Counted from the first letter of the stretch, positions 8,069 to 17,677 are shown. The stretch: DNA of 37,864 bases from Ignavibacteriaceae bacterium (GCA_031292455.1 JARLHC010000152.1:1-37864); one strand, 5' to 3'. The notes: generated by a model not told the origin, from the sequence alone. Numbers and translations: made by a program.

Positions 8069-9694
8069 TTATTTTATTTCAAATGAATTACTATTTACTT
8101 CCTGGGACAGCACCACAGGAACCTTTAGTTTAGACAAATCGGTACCTGATACTTTAACCAAATTAGTCTTATTACCTTTAAGGGAGGCAAAAGACTTAAT
8201 ATTTCCAGAAAAAGAAATATTATTAAGATTTATATTATCTGACTGGCTGAGAGTAAATAAAGTTTCAGATTTAGTTTCGAATTTAACCTTATCGAGAAAG
8301 AGACCACTAGCAAAATTAGTTTCGACACCCACTTCGGTTTCAAAATATGAATTAGTTAAATTGATACTTTTTACCGGACTTTCGGGAAGAGCATCGATAG
8401 CGAGAGCAAACTTTGCACCGATGCAGACAATATTATTGAAATTAAAGTTACGGAACACGGGAAGTTTTTCTTCCTTATTTTTATTTTGTTCAAGATCCTG
8501 TTCGTAAGAGAAGCTAAAGAGGATGGCTTCATTCTGAATATCCTTCATATAAATCCCATCCACAAAGATATTTTCAACCAATCCCCCTCTATCTCTTGCG
8601 CTTTTGAATCTGAGGCCAACATCTGTACTGATAAAATTGCAGTTTGTTACGGAAATATTTTTAATACCGCCGTCAGATTCGCTGCCAATAACAAAGCCGC
8701 CATGCGCATGGTATACAATGCAGTCAGCGATAATTATATTGGTAAGGACGGGAGATTTCTTTTTACCTCCGCCAGCCTTCATGCAGATCCCATCGTCACC
8801 AGCATTAACGGTACATTTATAGACAAGGACATTATCGCAATTATTTATATCTATACCGTCGCCATTCTGTGCCCACCATTCATTATTTATTTTCACATCC
8901 CGAATAATTACATTTTCGCATTGGATTGGCTGCAGAGCGAACATAGGTGAATTTTTAATAGTGATACCATCGAGAAGGACATTTTTGCAGTTAATCAACA
9001 AGGTCATATACGGGCGGAGAGATTCCCTATATGGGATAAAATCAGATGTAGTAATGTTCTTATTCGATTTTAATGTTTTTACATTCTTAAGTCCGTCAAA
9101 TGCATCTTTAGAAGTATACCAGGTATTATTATCAACGTACCCACCAGACTTAACAAGGTTCTGCCATTGGGAGGAAGTAGTCTTTGATTTTTTAACGGGT
9201 CTCCAGGTATCGCCGGAACCATCAAAGATTCCCTCACCGGTGACGGCTATATTTTCAAGGTTATAGCCCAATATAGGGGAGGCAACAGAATATCCCTTAA
9301 CAGGAAGTTTTAAGATTGGATAGTTCTGATGGTCTTTGGAGAAAGAGACCAATGCGCCTTTTTCAAGATGCAGATTGACATTACTTTTAAGCATGATAGG
9401 TCCTGTTACCCATAACCCGGCGGGGATAATGACAGTACCGCCTCCGGCATCAGAGCATTTACTTATAGTATTATTGATTGCATCAGTATTCAAAGTATGG
9501 CCATCAGGAACGGCGCCATAATCCCTGACATTGTATTGCTTGTCACGGAAAGAGGGGGGAGTAATTTCCACTGATTCAAATGGAAGGTTAGAGGTATATT
9601 TTTTTATTTCCTCGCCATAATCTCCGGGAGTATATGCCCGTACGGGGAACAGGCAAGAGCAAAGAGCAACGATATAGAATAATTTCCTGATCAT
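8069..9694 (-). CDS. Secreted GH28 polygalacturonase
   Basis: This 541-aa protein has a signal peptide (about 1-20) and the GH28 right-handed beta-helix. It should hydrolyse alpha-1,4-galacturonan, probably in an exo manner in the periplasm, since no T9SS sorting domain is present. The four GH28 motifs are visible with variation: NGDGID (277-282), GDDG (299-302) with the paired catalytic Asp, HAHGG (329-333) for the usual GHG, and RFK (362-364). The N-terminal RDYGAVPDG motif is also typical. The start codon is 1 nt after the uxaE stop codon, a tightly coupled arrangement. A second GH28 of 456 aa is at 27819-29189; this copy has the less canonical GHG motif and a longer C-terminus, so it may prefer a different chain end or decorated substrate. 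Confidence 0.88.
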   Translation of the reverse strand: MIRKLFYIVALCSCLFPVRAYTPGDYGEEIKKYTSNLPFESVEITPPSFRDKQYNVRDYGAVPDGHTLNTDAINNTISKCSDAGGGTVIIPAGLWVTGPIMLKSNVNLHLEKGALVSFSKDHQNYPILKLPVKGYSVASPILGYNLENIAVTGEGIFDGSGDTWRPVKKSKTTSSQWQNLVKSGGYVDNNTWYTSKDAFDGLKNVKTLKSNKNITTSDFIPYRESLRPYMTLLINCKNVLLDGITIKNSPMFALQPIQCENVIIRDVKINNEWWAQNGDGIDINNCDNVLVYKCTVNAGDDGICMKAGGGKKKSPVLTNIIIADCIVYHAHGGFVIGSESDGGIKNISVTNCNFISTDVGLRFKSARDRGGLVENIFVDGIYMKDIQNEAILFSFSYEQDLEQNKNKEEKLPVFRNFNFNNIVCIGAKFALAIDALPESPVKSINLTNSYFETEVGVETNFASGLFLDKVKFETKSETLFTLSQSDNINLNNISFSGNIKSFASLKGNKTNLVKVSGTDLSKLKVPVVLSQEVNSNSFEIK

Positions 9695-9695
9695 T

Positions 9696-10946
9696 TTACT
9701 TTCCTAAGAAAAGAGGTTTGATATGACGCGAATAAATGTTTTCAGTAACATTCTTCGCTATTACATTTTCATATTTAACAAGAGCGTTAGTATATCTTTC
9801 GCCCATTTCGGCGGCAACTTTAAAGCCAATATGGACTAACTGCCGGAAATGAATATTAAAGGCAGGATTAGACTGATCATGACGCAAGGTAACGGCAAAT
9901 TTTTCACCAGACCAGTTATACACTTCGATTGGATTAGGCAATTTGTCGAAATCGATATCAACAACAGTAAGATAAGGTTTCATCATTTCATCAATCCTGT
10001 TAAAGGACTGTTCATAGATTTCCTTTGCGATTTTGGTACCTTCTCCGCCAGCCTCTGCAAGTCCAATAACCTCTTCCAACCAGGTAGTGCCAGCGGTTTT
10101 GAGATGGACACCTGCATCATGTTTAATTAATACATCATGGATCGGTTTATAGAGGGAGAATTTATCGCTACCGGAGTGAACGCTCAGCTTTAAGTTTGGA
10201 GAGAGGGAGAATTCTTTAATTGCATATTTTATAACGCAAATATCGTCCTCAAATTCATTAATAAAGACATTCGTATCGCCGATATAATCTATACCTTTAT
10301 TGAATCTGCCGGTAAATTTAGGAGCAATAGTCTGGATATTGATATTTTCCGCAGCAAGACCCAGAAGGATAAAAAATAATTCTTCAGGAGACTGTGGTTG
10401 TTCATTCTCGTCGAGAGATACTTCAGTAACAAAGGAATCAGCCCCTTTTAATGACAGAAGATGCTGGTAAATCCGGGCAGCTTCTTTAATAGCTACGAGA
10501 TATTTTTTTGCTATAGTATTTATTTTATTTTCTGTAATATCAAATTGTCCGGAAATGCCAGGAATTTCAATTTTACCAAGATAAGCGGAGGCTTTCTTAA
10601 CAAAAGACTTAACACTTTGTTCATTAGGATATTCACCAATAAAATCGGCCACATCGATCGTAAAGAAATTGCAATACTTAACGAAATCATCGACTGTTTT
10701 GATACCAATATGATCAGCATCGATATAATAAGAATCTTTCCAACCAAGCTCACTTACCGCATTATCAGCTTCTTTTCTGGCATCAGCAGGGATGGAGCCG
10801 ATTAAGGAATGTTCCCTTTTAGATTTATTCCAGACGGGTACGATAGAGACTCCTTCATTTTTAGCACACACCAGAGCTTTCAATTGAGCTACACCCTGAT
10901 GTCCGTACCGGTCACCGATACCTATCGAGTATTTTTCTAATAACAT
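9696..10946 (-). CDS. uxaE: Tagaturonate / fructuronate epimerase UxaE
   Basis: This 416-aa protein matches the UxaE family, which converts D-tagaturonate to D-fructuronate and so feeds galacturonate into the mannonate branch without altronate enzymes. Recognisable parts are the N-terminal GIGDRYGHQG motif (8-17), the YYIDADHIG stretch near 72-80, the SVHSGSDKFSLY block in the middle and the KTAGTTWLEEV block. These are conserved in the family known from Thermotoga and many Bacteroidota. Its presence, with uxaC at 30814-32274 and the SDR at 7194-8030, explains the lack of altronate enzymes. It lies 48 nt after the pectinesterase gene and 1 nt before GH28. Confidence 0.85.
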   Translation of the reverse strand: MLLEKYSIGIGDRYGHQGVAQLKALVCAKNEGVSIVPVWNKSKREHSLIGSIPADARKEADNAVSELGWKDSYYIDADHIGIKTVDDFVKYCNFFTIDVADFIGEYPNEQSVKSFVKKASAYLGKIEIPGISGQFDITENKINTIAKKYLVAIKEAARIYQHLLSLKGADSFVTEVSLDENEQPQSPEELFFILLGLAAENINIQTIAPKFTGRFNKGIDYIGDTNVFINEFEDDICVIKYAIKEFSLSPNLKLSVHSGSDKFSLYKPIHDVLIKHDAGVHLKTAGTTWLEEVIGLAEAGGEGTKIAKEIYEQSFNRIDEMMKPYLTVVDIDFDKLPNPIEVYNWSGEKFAVTLRHDQSNPAFNIHFRQLVHIGFKVAAEMGERYTNALVKYENVIAKNVTENIYSRHIKPLFLGK

Positions 10947-10994
10947 TTAAAATTGACCTCTTTATTTTACTTGCAAAAAACCTAAAGAATAAAA

Positions 10995-12011
10995 TTATTT
11001 ACTGTAAGTGTTTAATAATTCCCGGAGAGCTTTATAAGGATCCCATTTACCATTAAAAGTCCATAATGCAGATATCTGATGAGGGTTAGGAGAACCAGGT
11101 GCCTTAGAAAGATTATCTGCAAACCAGGGATAATCGACACTATCTCCATGGCAATTATAATAATAATATCTATTTTCGTTCCATTTTAAAGTGATCGGAG
11201 GTTTGGAAGGATAGAAGTAGATATTTTTATCGGCCATATTTTTAGAGAATTTACAATCAAGGAGGTAGAACTGAGCATCCCTATGATGCCGTCCCAAGGG
11301 GAAGCCGGGAACACCATCGAACACAGAATTTCTTATAACGAACTTATTGTCCTCTCTACCGGAACCATCGTGCCAGATAGAGGCAGTTTTATTATGCCCG
11401 TAAAAACGGCTATTTTCAATAAAGCAATATCCACGAGGGCACACATAATCGACATATCCTTCAAAGGAGCAATTATTATGATAATACATTCCGTCGGGAG
11501 TATTCCACAGACTTAAAGCATCGCCACCATCTGATTTAATATTACAAGTATCAAGGATGATTCTGGTTGTGCCTGTTCCACTTCTAACAGAAAACTGATG
11601 GTCAGTATTGTTAAAGAGACTGCCATAATTATTATAGACAGTTAAATTCTGCATTATAAAATCTGTTACACTATCTTTTATATTAACAACAGCTGCACCA
11701 TAATCATTAGGATTGGTAAGTTTCCAAGTACTTCTAAGAACAGCATAAATTATTCGCGTGCTATCCCTGCTCTCACCAATTATTGCAACATTGCATTTTT
11801 CAATGAACAATTTCTCATTATAGAGACCATTTTTGACAAAGATAATATGTCTTTTACCATCAGAGCTATTAACATTATTTAAAGCAAGCTGAATAGAAGA
11901 ATAATTACCGGAGCCATCTTTAGCGACAACAAAATCAGGCGCAGCTATATGTGCAGGTGCAGACATAACAAATATTAGTATAATCGAAATATAATATAAA
12001 ATATTGCTCAT
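10995..12011 (-). CDS. Divergent CE8-type pectinesterase
   Basis: This 338-aa secreted protein (signal peptide about 1-23) is a pectinesterase-like right-handed beta-helix that should remove methyl esters from homogalacturonan. The opening VVAKDGSGNYSSIQ and GLYNEK (62-67, matching GxYxE) are classic. The catalytic blocks are altered: QDTL becomes GGDAL with Asp164, DFIFG becomes DYVCPRG with Asp188, and LGRPW becomes LGRHH with Arg241. So both catalytic Asp and the Arg seem kept, but the residues around them differ. It has no T9SS domain, suggesting a periplasmic enzyme. It may act on another ester or on short oligosaccharides. Confidence 0.72.
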   Translation of the reverse strand: MSNILYYISIILIFVMSAPAHIAAPDFVVAKDGSGNYSSIQLALNNVNSSDGKRHIIFVKNGLYNEKLFIEKCNVAIIGESRDSTRIIYAVLRSTWKLTNPNDYGAAVVNIKDSVTDFIMQNLTVYNNYGSLFNNTDHQFSVRSGTGTTRIILDTCNIKSDGGDALSLWNTPDGMYYHNNCSFEGYVDYVCPRGYCFIENSRFYGHNKTASIWHDGSGREDNKFVIRNSVFDGVPGFPLGRHHRDAQFYLLDCKFSKNMADKNIYFYPSKPPITLKWNENRYYYYNCHGDSVDYPWFADNLSKAPGSPNPHQISALWTFNGKWDPYKALRELLNTYSK

Positions 12012-12090
12012 TACAGAGTAAAGAAATTCATAATTAAAAGGTTAAAATGCCAGGCGGGGAGGAAGAAAACTTATGATCAATTAAATAAGA

Positions 12091-13125
12091 TCAGCCGGCA
12101 ACTTCTTTTTTAGCATTAGAATTACCGATGATCAGTTCTGTATTCAGGATTATATTTTTAGGGCGAGCTTCCGGATTATTTATTTGTTCTATCATAAGTT
12201 TAACGGCTTCGCTTCCTAACTCCTGTGTGGGCTGATCAATAAAATTAAAAATAGTCGGTGTGAACCTATTGAAAGTATTTTTACCGAAACAGGTAACTTC
12301 AATATCTTCAGGGATACTTAGCCCATATTCATTAGCAGCGGCATAAATACCAAGGGCTATTGGATATGTGGCGGCAAAAATATATTCAGGGATATTCTTT
12401 TTTTCGTATATTTTTTTAAATCCATTGTAACCATCTTCCTCGCCAAATCCCCCTTCAATAACCCAATTGTTATTAATAGGGATTCTATTAAGCCGCATAG
12501 CTTTAATAAACCCTTCATAACGAGCGCGGCCAATATTTATATTTCTAAAACCGCCAATATGGGCAATTTTAGTATAACCTTTTTTAACAGCATAATCGAT
12601 TGCCGAATATGCACCTTCAATATCATTGACAGTAACGCTTGAGATACCAGACATTGCAGGAACTCTATCGATAAAAACAAGCGGCACTCCGCTATGAGTT
12701 ACTCTTTCAAAAATAGAGATGTCTTTAGTTTCCTGGGTTACTGAAACCAGTAGTCCATCAACACGCATTGATAGCAAAGACAGAATATGTTTCCGTTCTC
12801 TTTCAGATTTTTCCTGAGAAACGGTCAGTACGATTTCATAATTATTTTCGAAAGCAGTATTATAAATAGATTCGATTACTGATGCGAAAAAGAAATGTGC
12901 AATCTTGGGAACAACCAGTCCTATATTATTAGATTTTCTTGCTGATAAATTTTTTGCCATAACATTAGGCATATAGCCGAGTTTATCGGCCAACTCTTTG
13001 ACTTTTGCAGTAGTGGCAGCAGAAATATCAGGGTGATCCCGAAGAGCTTTAGAAATAGTGACCTTTGAAACTTTCAGTTTCTTAGCAAGGTCTTCCAGTT
13101 TAATGGGTCTATATTTTTTATTCAT
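12091..13125 (-). CDS. LacI-family transcriptional regulator of the pectin/galacturonate locus
   Basis: This 344-aa protein has an N-terminal LacI helix-turn-helix (about 9-30, LEDLAKKLKVSKVTISKAL), a hinge helix with AKNLSARKS (57-65), and a periplasmic-binding-protein-like ligand domain (about 67-336). Length is normal for the family. It sits between kduI and the pectinesterase gene, so it is very likely a local regulator responding to a uronate intermediate. The best candidate sites are the shared palindromes at 766-787 and 34956-34977. The centre of those sites is not the CG pair most common in LacI operators, so the link needs proof. No strong ribosome binding site is visible in the AT-rich leader. 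Confidence 0.85.
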   Translation of the reverse strand: MNKKYRPIKLEDLAKKLKVSKVTISKALRDHPDISAATTAKVKELADKLGYMPNVMAKNLSARKSNNIGLVVPKIAHFFFASVIESIYNTAFENNYEIVLTVSQEKSERERKHILSLLSMRVDGLLVSVTQETKDISIFERVTHSGVPLVFIDRVPAMSGISSVTVNDIEGAYSAIDYAVKKGYTKIAHIGGFRNINIGRARYEGFIKAMRLNRIPINNNWVIEGGFGEEDGYNGFKKIYEKKNIPEYIFAATYPIALGIYAAANEYGLSIPEDIEVTCFGKNTFNRFTPTIFNFIDQPTQELGSEAVKLMIEQINNPEARPKNIILNTELIIGNSNAKKEVAG

Positions 13126-13191
13126 AACACTTAAAAAATAAATAATATTTTAAAATTTAATAATAAATATTGTTAATAGCACAAAGACAGA

Positions 13192-14025
13192 CTATTTTAT
13201 ATTTATTAAATTTAAGGAATCCATATCATCAAACACCTGGTTTTCCCCACCCATTCCCCAAATAAAGGAATAGTTGGAACTGCCTACACCCGAATGAATA
13301 GAAAAACTTGGAGAAATTACGGCTTGTTTATCACGGACGACAATATGTCTTGTTTCATTCTCTTCTCCCATAAAATGGAAGACCATAGAATCATCTTTAA
13401 TATTAAAATAAAGATATATTTCTGTTCTCCTCTGATGAGTATGGGGGGGGAATGTATTCCAAACACTACCATTTTCAATTTCAGTTAATCCCATTACCAA
13501 CTGGCAACTTTCCACCTTACCAGGAAGAATATATTTATTTATTACCCTTTTATTACAATTTTCAATCGTTCCCAGCGACTGTTTTTCTGCTTCCGCATAC
13601 TGAATAAGCTTAAGAGGTAATTCCTTATGGGCAGGATAACTTACAATATAGAATAAGGATGGATCATTTTTATTATCAGAGGATAATTTAATTTCTCTAG
13701 CTCCTTTACCTACATAGAGACAATCTTTATTATCCAGATGAAATGACTTGCCATCGACCTGAATAGTTCCACCTTTACCGATATTAATAACGCCTATTTC
13801 TCTTCTTTCGGCAAAATATTCCGAAGCAGTTTCCTTTTTACTTCCTGTGAGAGAGAGATCCTTATTGGTTGGTACTGCTGAACCAATAATGCAACGATCA
13901 ACATCTGTATAAATTAATTTTAACCTACCCGGTTTAAATAAAGAATCGACTAAAAAATTATTCCTGAGTTCTTCAGAATTCATTTTTTTATAATAATTTG
14001 GGTTATATGTATATCTTACTTCCAC
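13192..14025 (-). CDS. kduI: 5-dehydro-4-deoxy-D-glucuronate isomerase (KduI)
   Basis: This 277-aa enzyme isomerises 5-keto-4-deoxyuronate, the product of unsaturated galacturonate ring opening, to 3-deoxy-D-glycero-2,5-hexodiulosonate, the KduD substrate. Zinc ligands are His195, His197, Glu202 and His244, at nearly the same positions as in E. coli KduI. RREIGVINIG, CQLVMGLTE and SIHSGVGSSNYSFIWGMGG are typical. The start is GTG, 2 nt after the GH105 stop codon. It is preferred over the ATG at residue 15 because MEVR aligns with the MDVR start of known KduI. The gene follows the enzyme that releases its substrate precursor, as expected. Confidence 0.94.
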   Translation of the reverse strand: MEVRYTYNPNYYKKMNSEELRNNFLVDSLFKPGRLKLIYTDVDRCIIGSAVPTNKDLSLTGSKKETASEYFAERREIGVINIGKGGTIQVDGKSFHLDNKDCLYVGKGAREIKLSSDNKNDPSLFYIVSYPAHKELPLKLIQYAEAEKQSLGTIENCNKRVINKYILPGKVESCQLVMGLTEIENGSVWNTFPPHTHQRRTEIYLYFNIKDDSMVFHFMGEENETRHIVVRDKQAVISPSFSIHSGVGSSNYSFIWGMGGENQVFDDMDSLNLINIK

Positions 14026-14027
14026 TT

Positions 14028-15962
14028 TTATCTTACCACTTCTTTTTGTTTAATTGTTTTGCTTAACAGCCACCCGAAAAGATTTTCGGCTGCTTTATGA
14101 TTATCGAAATCATCAGTTAATTTCCTGTTATCAATATACTCATTATATAGCCAGGGATCGCCAACTGCGAATACAAATCCTTTACCGTATTGGGAGGAGG
14201 ACATGAATACTTTGCCCCTTTGTTTAAGAACCGATATGGCATTTTTGCTTAGTTTTATTGTTGAGATTTCCTTCAAGAATATATTTTTAACATCTTTAAA
14301 GAGAGGATGTTCCGGTAAATTATTAAATTTACCTAAATTGAAATTTTTCCCTGTAACTCTGTTTTCGCTATCTTCATTGAAATGGATGCCGAATACTTCT
14401 GCCAGCTTGTTAAGATGAGTAAATTCACAGTTGGCACTATCATTAGCCAGAAGGACTAATACTCCTCCCTGTTTTACCCATGAAGTAATATTTTTAACTG
14501 CTTCGGAACTGATATAATTAGGAGTTCTTGTTTCTTCGGGAGTATCCGGATCAACGATAATATAAATATCAAATTTTTTCAGGTTTTCAGGTGATGGAGA
14601 AACCACAAGTGAATCAATACCGGCGCCAAATCTTTTAATGATTCCGCCTAATTCTGAAAACCCAGAATTTTCGACATCTTCCCAGATATAGTGATATCTT
14701 TTATTGTTTTTATATTCATTATTATAAAAATAGTCGAGACCAACTTTTTTATTTTTATATTTAATCAGATTCCCTTTTTCCAGTTCAACAGAAGCTAACA
14801 AAAGAGGGCCATAGCCCTTGAAATCATTGGTTCTTCTGAGTTCATGAATATAATAATTATAACTTCCATCGCGGTAGGGGTTTCCGCCCAGCCCAGCGCC
14901 GGCGCATACATTAGTTAAATTTAGCTGACCATCATTAAATTTAATAAAATTATCCTGCAATGAAATAAAGGATTGCTTAGCTATATTAAAATAATTGTCC
15001 GGTAGGTAACCTTTATTAGAACCCTTAGCGAAGGCATAAATAAACATCAAAGAAGCGGAAGTTTCGATATAATTTCCATCTTCTTTTCCCTTATCGATTA
15101 TCTGATACCATAAATTCAGTTTAGGATCACGATAATTTAACAAACTTGAAGATAGTTCACGAAATATTCTTAATAATTCATTTCTTTGAGGATGGTTTTG
15201 AGGGAAATAATCGAGCACATCCACAAGAGCCATTAGATACCATCCCATTGCGCGGCCCCAGAAACATGGGGAAGTACCCTTAACCGGATCAGCCCATTTC
15301 TGAGATTTACTTTCATCCCAGCCATGATAATAAAGTCCAGTTGACTTATCCTTCAAATGCTTTTCAACAAGCAGAAACTGGTTTGCGATATCATTGAACG
15401 AGTCTTTTTCATCAGACAATGAAGCATATTCAGCATAGAAAGGTTCTGCCATAAAGAGACCATCCAGCCACATTTGGCCGGGATAGATCTTTTTATGCCA
15501 GAATCCCCCTTCTGATGTTCTTGGTTGTTTTCTTAATTGTTCTCTTAAAGTATCGGCAGCTTTCTTATATTTTTCATTTTTAGTGAGACTAAACAAATTT
15601 AATAATACCCTGCCCTGAGAGATATTATCCAGGTTCTGGTCATTCAATTTATATGTTTTAATTTTTCCATTATTTTCAATATAATAATCAAGATTTTTCT
15701 TTATATAGTTCAGATAAACATTCTTTCCTGTTTCTATCCACATTTGATCAAATGCTTCAAGGACAAGTCCCTGTTCATAATTCCATTTCCGGCTATTACT
15801 TTGATCGTAATAAATTATTGAATCCGGGTAAAGACTAAGGAAATTTGCTGCAATTTCAACAGAAGTTAATACATGATTGATATTATTCTGCTGAGAAAAC
15901 AGACAAAAGGGGAAAGATAATATTATGAAAGATATAATGAGTACTGAATTTTTAAATTTCAT
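14028..15962 (-). CDS. GH105 unsaturated galacturonyl/rhamnogalacturonyl hydrolase fused to a ThuA/DUF4350-like C-terminal domain
   Basis: The protein removes unsaturated uronic acid from the non-reducing end of pectin lyase products. It has a signal peptide and a six-hairpin barrel over the first about 400 residues. The general acid Asp is in the QMWLDGL motif, and WGRAMGW follows about 70 residues later, both typical of GH88/GH105. The last about 210 residues form a second domain resembling the glutamine-amidotransferase-like fold (DIYIIVDPDTPEETRTPN, WVKQGGVLVLLAND, GKGFVFAVGDPWLYNEY). Its role is unknown. I chose the ATG at 15962 (644 aa); a TTG five codons earlier at 15977 is also in frame. 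The kduI gene follows after 2 nt. Confidence 0.85.
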   Translation of the reverse strand: MKFKNSVLIISFIILSFPFCLFSQQNNINHVLTSVEIAANFLSLYPDSIIYYDQSNSRKWNYEQGLVLEAFDQMWIETGKNVYLNYIKKNLDYYIENNGKIKTYKLNDQNLDNISQGRVLLNLFSLTKNEKYKKAADTLREQLRKQPRTSEGGFWHKKIYPGQMWLDGLFMAEPFYAEYASLSDEKDSFNDIANQFLLVEKHLKDKSTGLYYHGWDESKSQKWADPVKGTSPCFWGRAMGWYLMALVDVLDYFPQNHPQRNELLRIFRELSSSLLNYRDPKLNLWYQIIDKGKEDGNYIETSASLMFIYAFAKGSNKGYLPDNYFNIAKQSFISLQDNFIKFNDGQLNLTNVCAGAGLGGNPYRDGSYNYYIHELRRTNDFKGYGPLLLASVELEKGNLIKYKNKKVGLDYFYNNEYKNNKRYHYIWEDVENSGFSELGGIIKRFGAGIDSLVVSPSPENLKKFDIYIIVDPDTPEETRTPNYISSEAVKNITSWVKQGGVLVLLANDSANCEFTHLNKLAEVFGIHFNEDSENRVTGKNFNLGKFNNLPEHPLFKDVKNIFLKEISTIKLSKNAISVLKQRGKVFMSSSQYGKGFVFAVGDPWLYNEYIDNRKLTDDFDNHKAAENLFGWLLSKTIKQKEVVR

Positions 15963-16033
15963 TAAATCTAAAATCAATATTTTAAATAAGGAAGAAATGA
16001 AAAGGACATATTGTTATTATCAAGGGACATGAT

Positions 16034-16070
16034 TTCAGAAGGACAGAAAATTAATCTCTGTCCTTCTGAA
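16034..16070 (-). terminator. Perfect 14-bp hairpin between the T9SS gene and GH105
   Basis: TTCAGAAGGACAGA (16034-16047) pairs perfectly with TCTGTCCTTCTGAA (16057-16070), with a 9-nt loop. It lies just after the stop codon of the 532-aa T9SS gene. No T-tract follows on the minus strand, so it may reduce read-through or protect the upstream mRNA rather than stop transcription fully. Confidence 0.6.
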
Positions 16071-16078
16071 TCAAAATA

Positions 16079-17677
16079 TTATTTAATAAGATTCATTTTC
16101 TGAATAGAGACTTTATCACCTTGCTGTAATCTTGCAAAATAAATACCCGATGGTCTATTTCTTGCATCGAAGGTAACTTCTAACATGTTACCAGATTTTG
16201 CATTTCCTTCAAACAAAGTAGTAACTTCCTGGCCTAAAATGTTCAATACTTTTAATGAAGTAAACCCATCCTTTGGAACTGTAAAACGAATAATTGTACT
16301 AGGATTAAACGGATTGGGGTAATTGTTAAATAATTTGAACACTCTTGGAGCGGGAGAAACATTTTTAACTCCTTCGGGCCAACCCTGGATTGGAACAGCA
16401 GTATGCCCACCAGCGTAAACAACTGAGCCATTAGTTCCAATAACAATGGGATTAACGCTATTATTCAGAAGTCCCTGCTTTAGAGTAAGAACTCCATTTA
16501 CAGTATCAGCCTTGCTAAAAGAAACTGTGTCAGGATTATCTATAGTAAGGTTATTTACAGTTGTTGGCACCAAAGAATCGATTTGTGAAGTAATTCCGTG
16601 ATACAGATAATTACCATCCTTTGGTAATATTTTTAATCCTTGCATTGAAAGGTTCCCACTTAGACCTCTGTTATGTGAAGTCATTAAAGTTGTACCAGAA
16701 GATTGAGTAAATGTAGCTGTCGTCGAACCGCCAATTGAAGTTGTTGTCAAGTCAACTATTGCGCCAGGACTCACTATAAAATTAACATTTGATATTGAGC
16801 CGAGAGAATCTGCTTTGTAAAAAGTCTGTTTTGTTGTGCCAACAAAAAAGAATGTATCTGCCAGAGTCCCAACGGAAGAATTAGTAGTCATTGATCCATC
16901 CTGAAGATTTAGGTCACCCGAAAGGTACCAATTACAAGCAGCCCCACTACCATTGGCAAGATTAAGGATACCATGGGAAGTGATGTTTCCTTTTACATGA
17001 ATTTCGATAGTATCCCCTCCACTAGAACCAGTTGATGTAAGAACGCTGGTAGTATCCAGAAGATTAATGTCACCATTGATTGTAATTACGTTTGCTTTAG
17101 GAGCAGAATTACCGGTCTTGCTATCAGTTAAACGCAAATATGTTTTATTTATATTACCTTGTATTACGTTAACATTTCCTCCTATTGTATTATTATTCCA
17201 CGACAGGTTAACCGCAGTGGTGTTATTGGGACACTTCCAGGAAAAGTTATAAAAATTCTGATTGCAGTTTGAAGGCATGGTATCCTTAACCGCTGTAAAT
17301 AAACAGGTTGATCCGGGACCCCAAGCCGCTGATGGAACGCTCCCCGCATTGATAGCATGTTCATAGACACCATTATTTCCGAAAGTTAAATTAGTTGAAG
17401 AGTTACCTAGTTTTCCGCCTAAGCTGTCTACTATTTCCCCGGTAATTGTAATCGATATATTTACATCAACTGAGTCACGAAGTGTAATATTTTCAGAACC
17501 GGTTGGAGCTGCAGAAGCAGCTACCCAGGTAGTACCGTTATAAGTCTGCCAGGTTGCAGCAGAATTCCACTTTCCCTGACCGTGACTTCGGAAGTCACCA
17601 TTTGACTGAGAAAATATATTAGCTGGCAAAAGCATAAAGAGAGAAGCCAAGATACATAATGAAATTTTAGTTCTCAT
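16079..17677 (-). CDS. T9SS-sorted secreted protein with GDFRS...WQTYNG N-terminal motif
   Basis: This 532-aa protein has a signal peptide (about 1-23), then a motif of the form GDFRS-x-G-x-W-TWQTYNG-x-x-WVAA. A repetitive beta-rich body follows, and a type A T9SS sorting domain (NNYPNPFNPST, SGIYFARLQ, ending KMNLIK) ends it. It is expected on the cell surface. The N-terminal motif and the NFYN-CPN segment recur in the 759-aa protein at 25471-27750, so the two are paralogues flanking the outer-membrane genes. A strong ribosome binding site (TGGAGGT) precedes the ATG. No enzymatic motif is recognised; a pectin- or cell-wall-binding role is guessed from context. Confidence 0.78.
   Translation of the reverse strand: MRTKISLCILASLFMLLPANIFSQSNGDFRSHGQGKWNSAATWQTYNGTTWVAASAAPTGSENITLRDSVDVNISITITGEIVDSLGGKLGNSSTNLTFGNNGVYEHAINAGSVPSAAWGPGSTCLFTAVKDTMPSNCNQNFYNFSWKCPNNTTAVNLSWNNNTIGGNVNVIQGNINKTYLRLTDSKTGNSAPKANVITINGDINLLDTTSVLTSTGSSGGDTIEIHVKGNITSHGILNLANGSGAACNWYLSGDLNLQDGSMTTNSSVGTLADTFFFVGTTKQTFYKADSLGSISNVNFIVSPGAIVDLTTTSIGGSTTATFTQSSGTTLMTSHNRGLSGNLSMQGLKILPKDGNYLYHGITSQIDSLVPTTVNNLTIDNPDTVSFSKADTVNGVLTLKQGLLNNSVNPIVIGTNGSVVYAGGHTAVPIQGWPEGVKNVSPAPRVFKLFNNYPNPFNPSTIIRFTVPKDGFTSLKVLNILGQEVTTLFEGNAKSGNMLEVTFDARNRPSGIYFARLQQGDKVSIQKMNLIK

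Noticed and set aside
8486-8950. 154-codon + strand open frame opposite the GH28 gene
   Set aside because: It is a shadow of the GH28 frame, with no ribosome binding site or known motifs.
15963-15977. TTG start five codons before the GH105 ATG
   Set aside because: The ATG at 15962 gives a standard signal peptide; neither start has a strong ribosome binding site, so the ATG is preferred.
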